Shown: piece after piece, positions 5,588 through 6,553 of the stretch
Position numbering within the stretch: position 1 is the first letter of the stretch
Layout: each line of letters starts with the position of its first letter
Source: Candidatus Melainabacteria bacterium
GTDB taxonomy: Bacteria > Cyanobacteriota > Vampirovibrionia > Obscuribacterales > Obscuribacteraceae
DNA length: 6,553 nucleotides
Direction of reading: 5' to 3'
NCBI GenBank assembly: GCA_014380105.1
Contig: JACMKL010000151.1
Span: 1-6,553, forward strand
Translations under genes and position numbers: made by a program
The notes under the pieces: model-generated
Told to the model about the DNA's origin: nothing
The model's input: the letters and a program-made list of their open reading frames with translations, nothing else
Databases searched by the model: none

Positions 5588-6283
5588 ATGAAAGCATTTG
5601 AAATTAATGAACATCCCTCGAAATATCCTGACCGTCCGGCAAGTGAAGCAGTTCATTGCGAAAACGATGTCCTAGACAAGATTTATATCGCTGCACCATG
5701 CGACGCAGATTGGGACAAAATGAAAGGCGACGACAGCAAACGTTTTTGCGGCGATTGCAAGTTGAATGTCTACAACATTTCTTCGATGTCGTCGCGTGAT
5801 GCCAGAAAGCTCATCACGACAAGCGAAGGGCGACTTTGCCTGAAATTATACAGACGGAAAGACGGCACAATCATTACAGACAACTGTCCTGTTGGTTTGC
5901 GAAAAATAAGAGACCGCGTTAAGAAAGTTGCTATCGCAGTCTGTTTAGCATGTGTGTGGCTTGGTCTAATCAGCGATGCCAGCGCCCAAGGTATTGTGGG
6001 CGCACCACTGGACCCAAGATATGGAGTTTCTGGGCAATATTCGGAAAGTCAAACAATTGTAGAAACCCAACAGCCCGCGATTTCCGCACTACCTATCGCA
6101 ACGACACTGTCAACTTTAGTACTTCTCTGGTCACTATGTTTTAAGCGAATAACCATGCTTCACACCGCAATAGCACTAGCCGGATTGTGGGCTATCACTG
6201 GAGTCATTTACGGCTTCGAAGGTAGAGACCATTATTTCACTTCCAATGCCGCGGCAATCTGGCTCACTTTCGTCAATCGATGA
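5588..6283 (+). CDS. membrane protein with N-terminal five-cysteine domain (paralogue 2)
   Basis: The 231-residue protein shares the design of its upstream neighbour, with a longer polar N-terminus (1-30). All five shared cysteines are kept: C38 (I-A-A-P-C), C54 and C57 (K-R-F-C-G-D-C), C84 (C-L-K-L-Y-R-R-K-D-G-T) and C100 (T-D-N-C-P-V-G). The paralogue's Cys35 is a serine here, which suggests it is not a ligand. A basic stretch and hydrophobic segment (about 114-129) end in A131-S-A133-Q134, again like a signal peptidase I site. A polar loop of about 30 residues and two helices (about 167-184 and 190-208) follow, then an extra C-terminal tail with a weakly hydrophobic end. I chose ATG 5588, which has AGAAGG and AGG 6-10 nt upstream, over a GTG at 5540 that would overlap the leader hairpin. 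Many differences from paralogue 1 in the Cys domain are third-base changes, as expected for a translated, constrained protein. Confidence 0.8.
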   Translation: MKAFEINEHPSKYPDRPASEAVHCENDVLDKIYIAAPCDADWDKMKGDDSKRFCGDCKLNVYNISSMSSRDARKLITTSEGRLCLKLYRRKDGTIITDNCPVGLRKIRDRVKKVAIAVCLACVWLGLISDASAQGIVGAPLDPRYGVSGQYSESQTIVETQQPAISALPIATTLSTLVLLWSLCFKRITMLHTAIALAGLWAITGVIYGFEGRDHYFTSNAAAIWLTFVNR

Positions 6284-6364
6284 TGTGCATTCGAGCAAAT
6301 TTTTCAGAACACAAATGCGTCCTTAACGCGATGCACTCAAGAGGTAGTACAAAAAATTAGCATA
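6284..6364. other. convergent intergenic region
   Basis: These 81 bp separate two convergent genes. GTGCAT (6285-6290) can pair at long range with ATGCAC (6331-6336), enclosing a small GCGT/ACGC stem (6317-6329). A run of six As at 6351-6356 gives six Us on the minus-strand transcript just after the YjbR stop, but no strong stem adjoins it. A terminator serving one or both genes is plausible but not demonstrated. Confidence 0.4.
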
Positions 6365-6553
6365 TTATGGTGAAGGAGGTAGCAAGCCCAGCTCCTTGCG
6401 CTTCTTCTTAGATATTCCTGCTAAGACTAAGTCATAAGATTTGCGCAAATAATCCTTCAATTGTTTGTCTGTTAAACCGGGCTTATCATAATGCTGAATC
6501 CACTTCAGTCCCCTCGACGCCAGATACGGAGCCGGACGCAGCCCCGGCTGGTC
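6365..6553 (-). CDS. MmcQ/YjbR family protein, C-terminal part (partial, 5' end beyond the window)
   Basis: Reading the minus strand from the right edge gives an uninterrupted 62-residue end with a TAA stop at 6365-6367. It contains R-P-A-P-Y-L-A (6-12), L-K-W-I-Q (16-20), L-T-D-K-Q-L-K-D-Y-L-R-K-S-Y-D-L-V (27-43) and a basic K-K-K-R-K-E-L end. This is the C-terminal signature of the MmcQ/YjbR (DUF419) family: the RPAPY-x-A loop, the aromatic K-W strand, and the final helix with S-Y-x-L-V before K-x-x-R-x-x-L. These are small proteins of roughly 110-120 residues with a CyaY-like fold, often labelled DNA-binding, with no well-defined cellular role. About half the protein is present. The gene is convergent with the second Cys-domain paralogue and unrelated to it as far as can be seen. 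Confidence 0.85.
   Translation of the reverse strand, partial: DQPGLRPAPYLASRGLKWIQHYDKPGLTDKQLKDYLRKSYDLVLAGISKKKRKELGLLPPSP

Noticed and set aside
6373..6397. AAGGAG/CTCCTT inverted repeat near the YjbR stop as a terminator
   Set aside because: It has 6-bp arms with a 13-nt loop inside coding sequence, and the U-run on the minus strand lies about 17 nt away, so it does not form a standard terminator.

Overview
The window looks like bacterial chromosomal DNA of moderate GC content. It is gene-dense, with short operon-like spacings and a mixture of conserved housekeeping genes and lineage-specific hypothetical genes. The phosphohexomutase resembles the cyanobacterial phosphoglucomutase/phosphomannomutase type. 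It sits beside a protein with sugar-repeat (YD/RHS-like) units and an FtsB/DivIC-like protein. My best guess is a non-photosynthetic relative of Cyanobacteria (Melainabacteria/Vampirovibrionia, Obscuribacterales-like). This is an inference from protein style, not from a marker gene.

Left part (1-1111): a possible 3' end of an upstream gene overlaps by ATGA the start of a small DUF3592 membrane protein (91-474, +). Convergent to it is a small coiled-coil, cysteine-rich protein (508-846, -). A 265-bp non-coding divergent region follows. It carries a perfect 9-bp hairpin at 1046-1066.

Central part (1112-4506, all +): a 514-aa protein with a disordered N-terminal half and YD/RHS-like repeats ends 3 nt before a complete alpha-D-phosphohexomutase (2660-4141). 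A small single-pass coiled-coil protein of the FtsB/DivIC type follows (4213-4506), with its own strong ribosome binding site. The hexomutase would supply activated sugars for envelope polymers and the FtsB-like protein would act at the division septum, so the cluster has a cell-envelope flavour.

Right part (4507-6553): a 366-bp gap is followed by two tandem paralogous membrane proteins (4873-5451 and 5588-6283, +). Both have an N-terminal five-cysteine domain, then a hydrophobic segment ending in a signal-peptidase-like A-x-A-Q, then two more membrane helices. The duplication appears to include upstream DNA: a similar block of about 28 nt and a hairpin precede each gene. This pair is the most interesting part of the window. 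At the right edge, the 3' end of an MmcQ/YjbR-family gene runs in from the minus strand (6365-6553) and is convergent with the second paralogue.

No tRNA, rRNA, CRISPR array, transposase or phage gene was seen.
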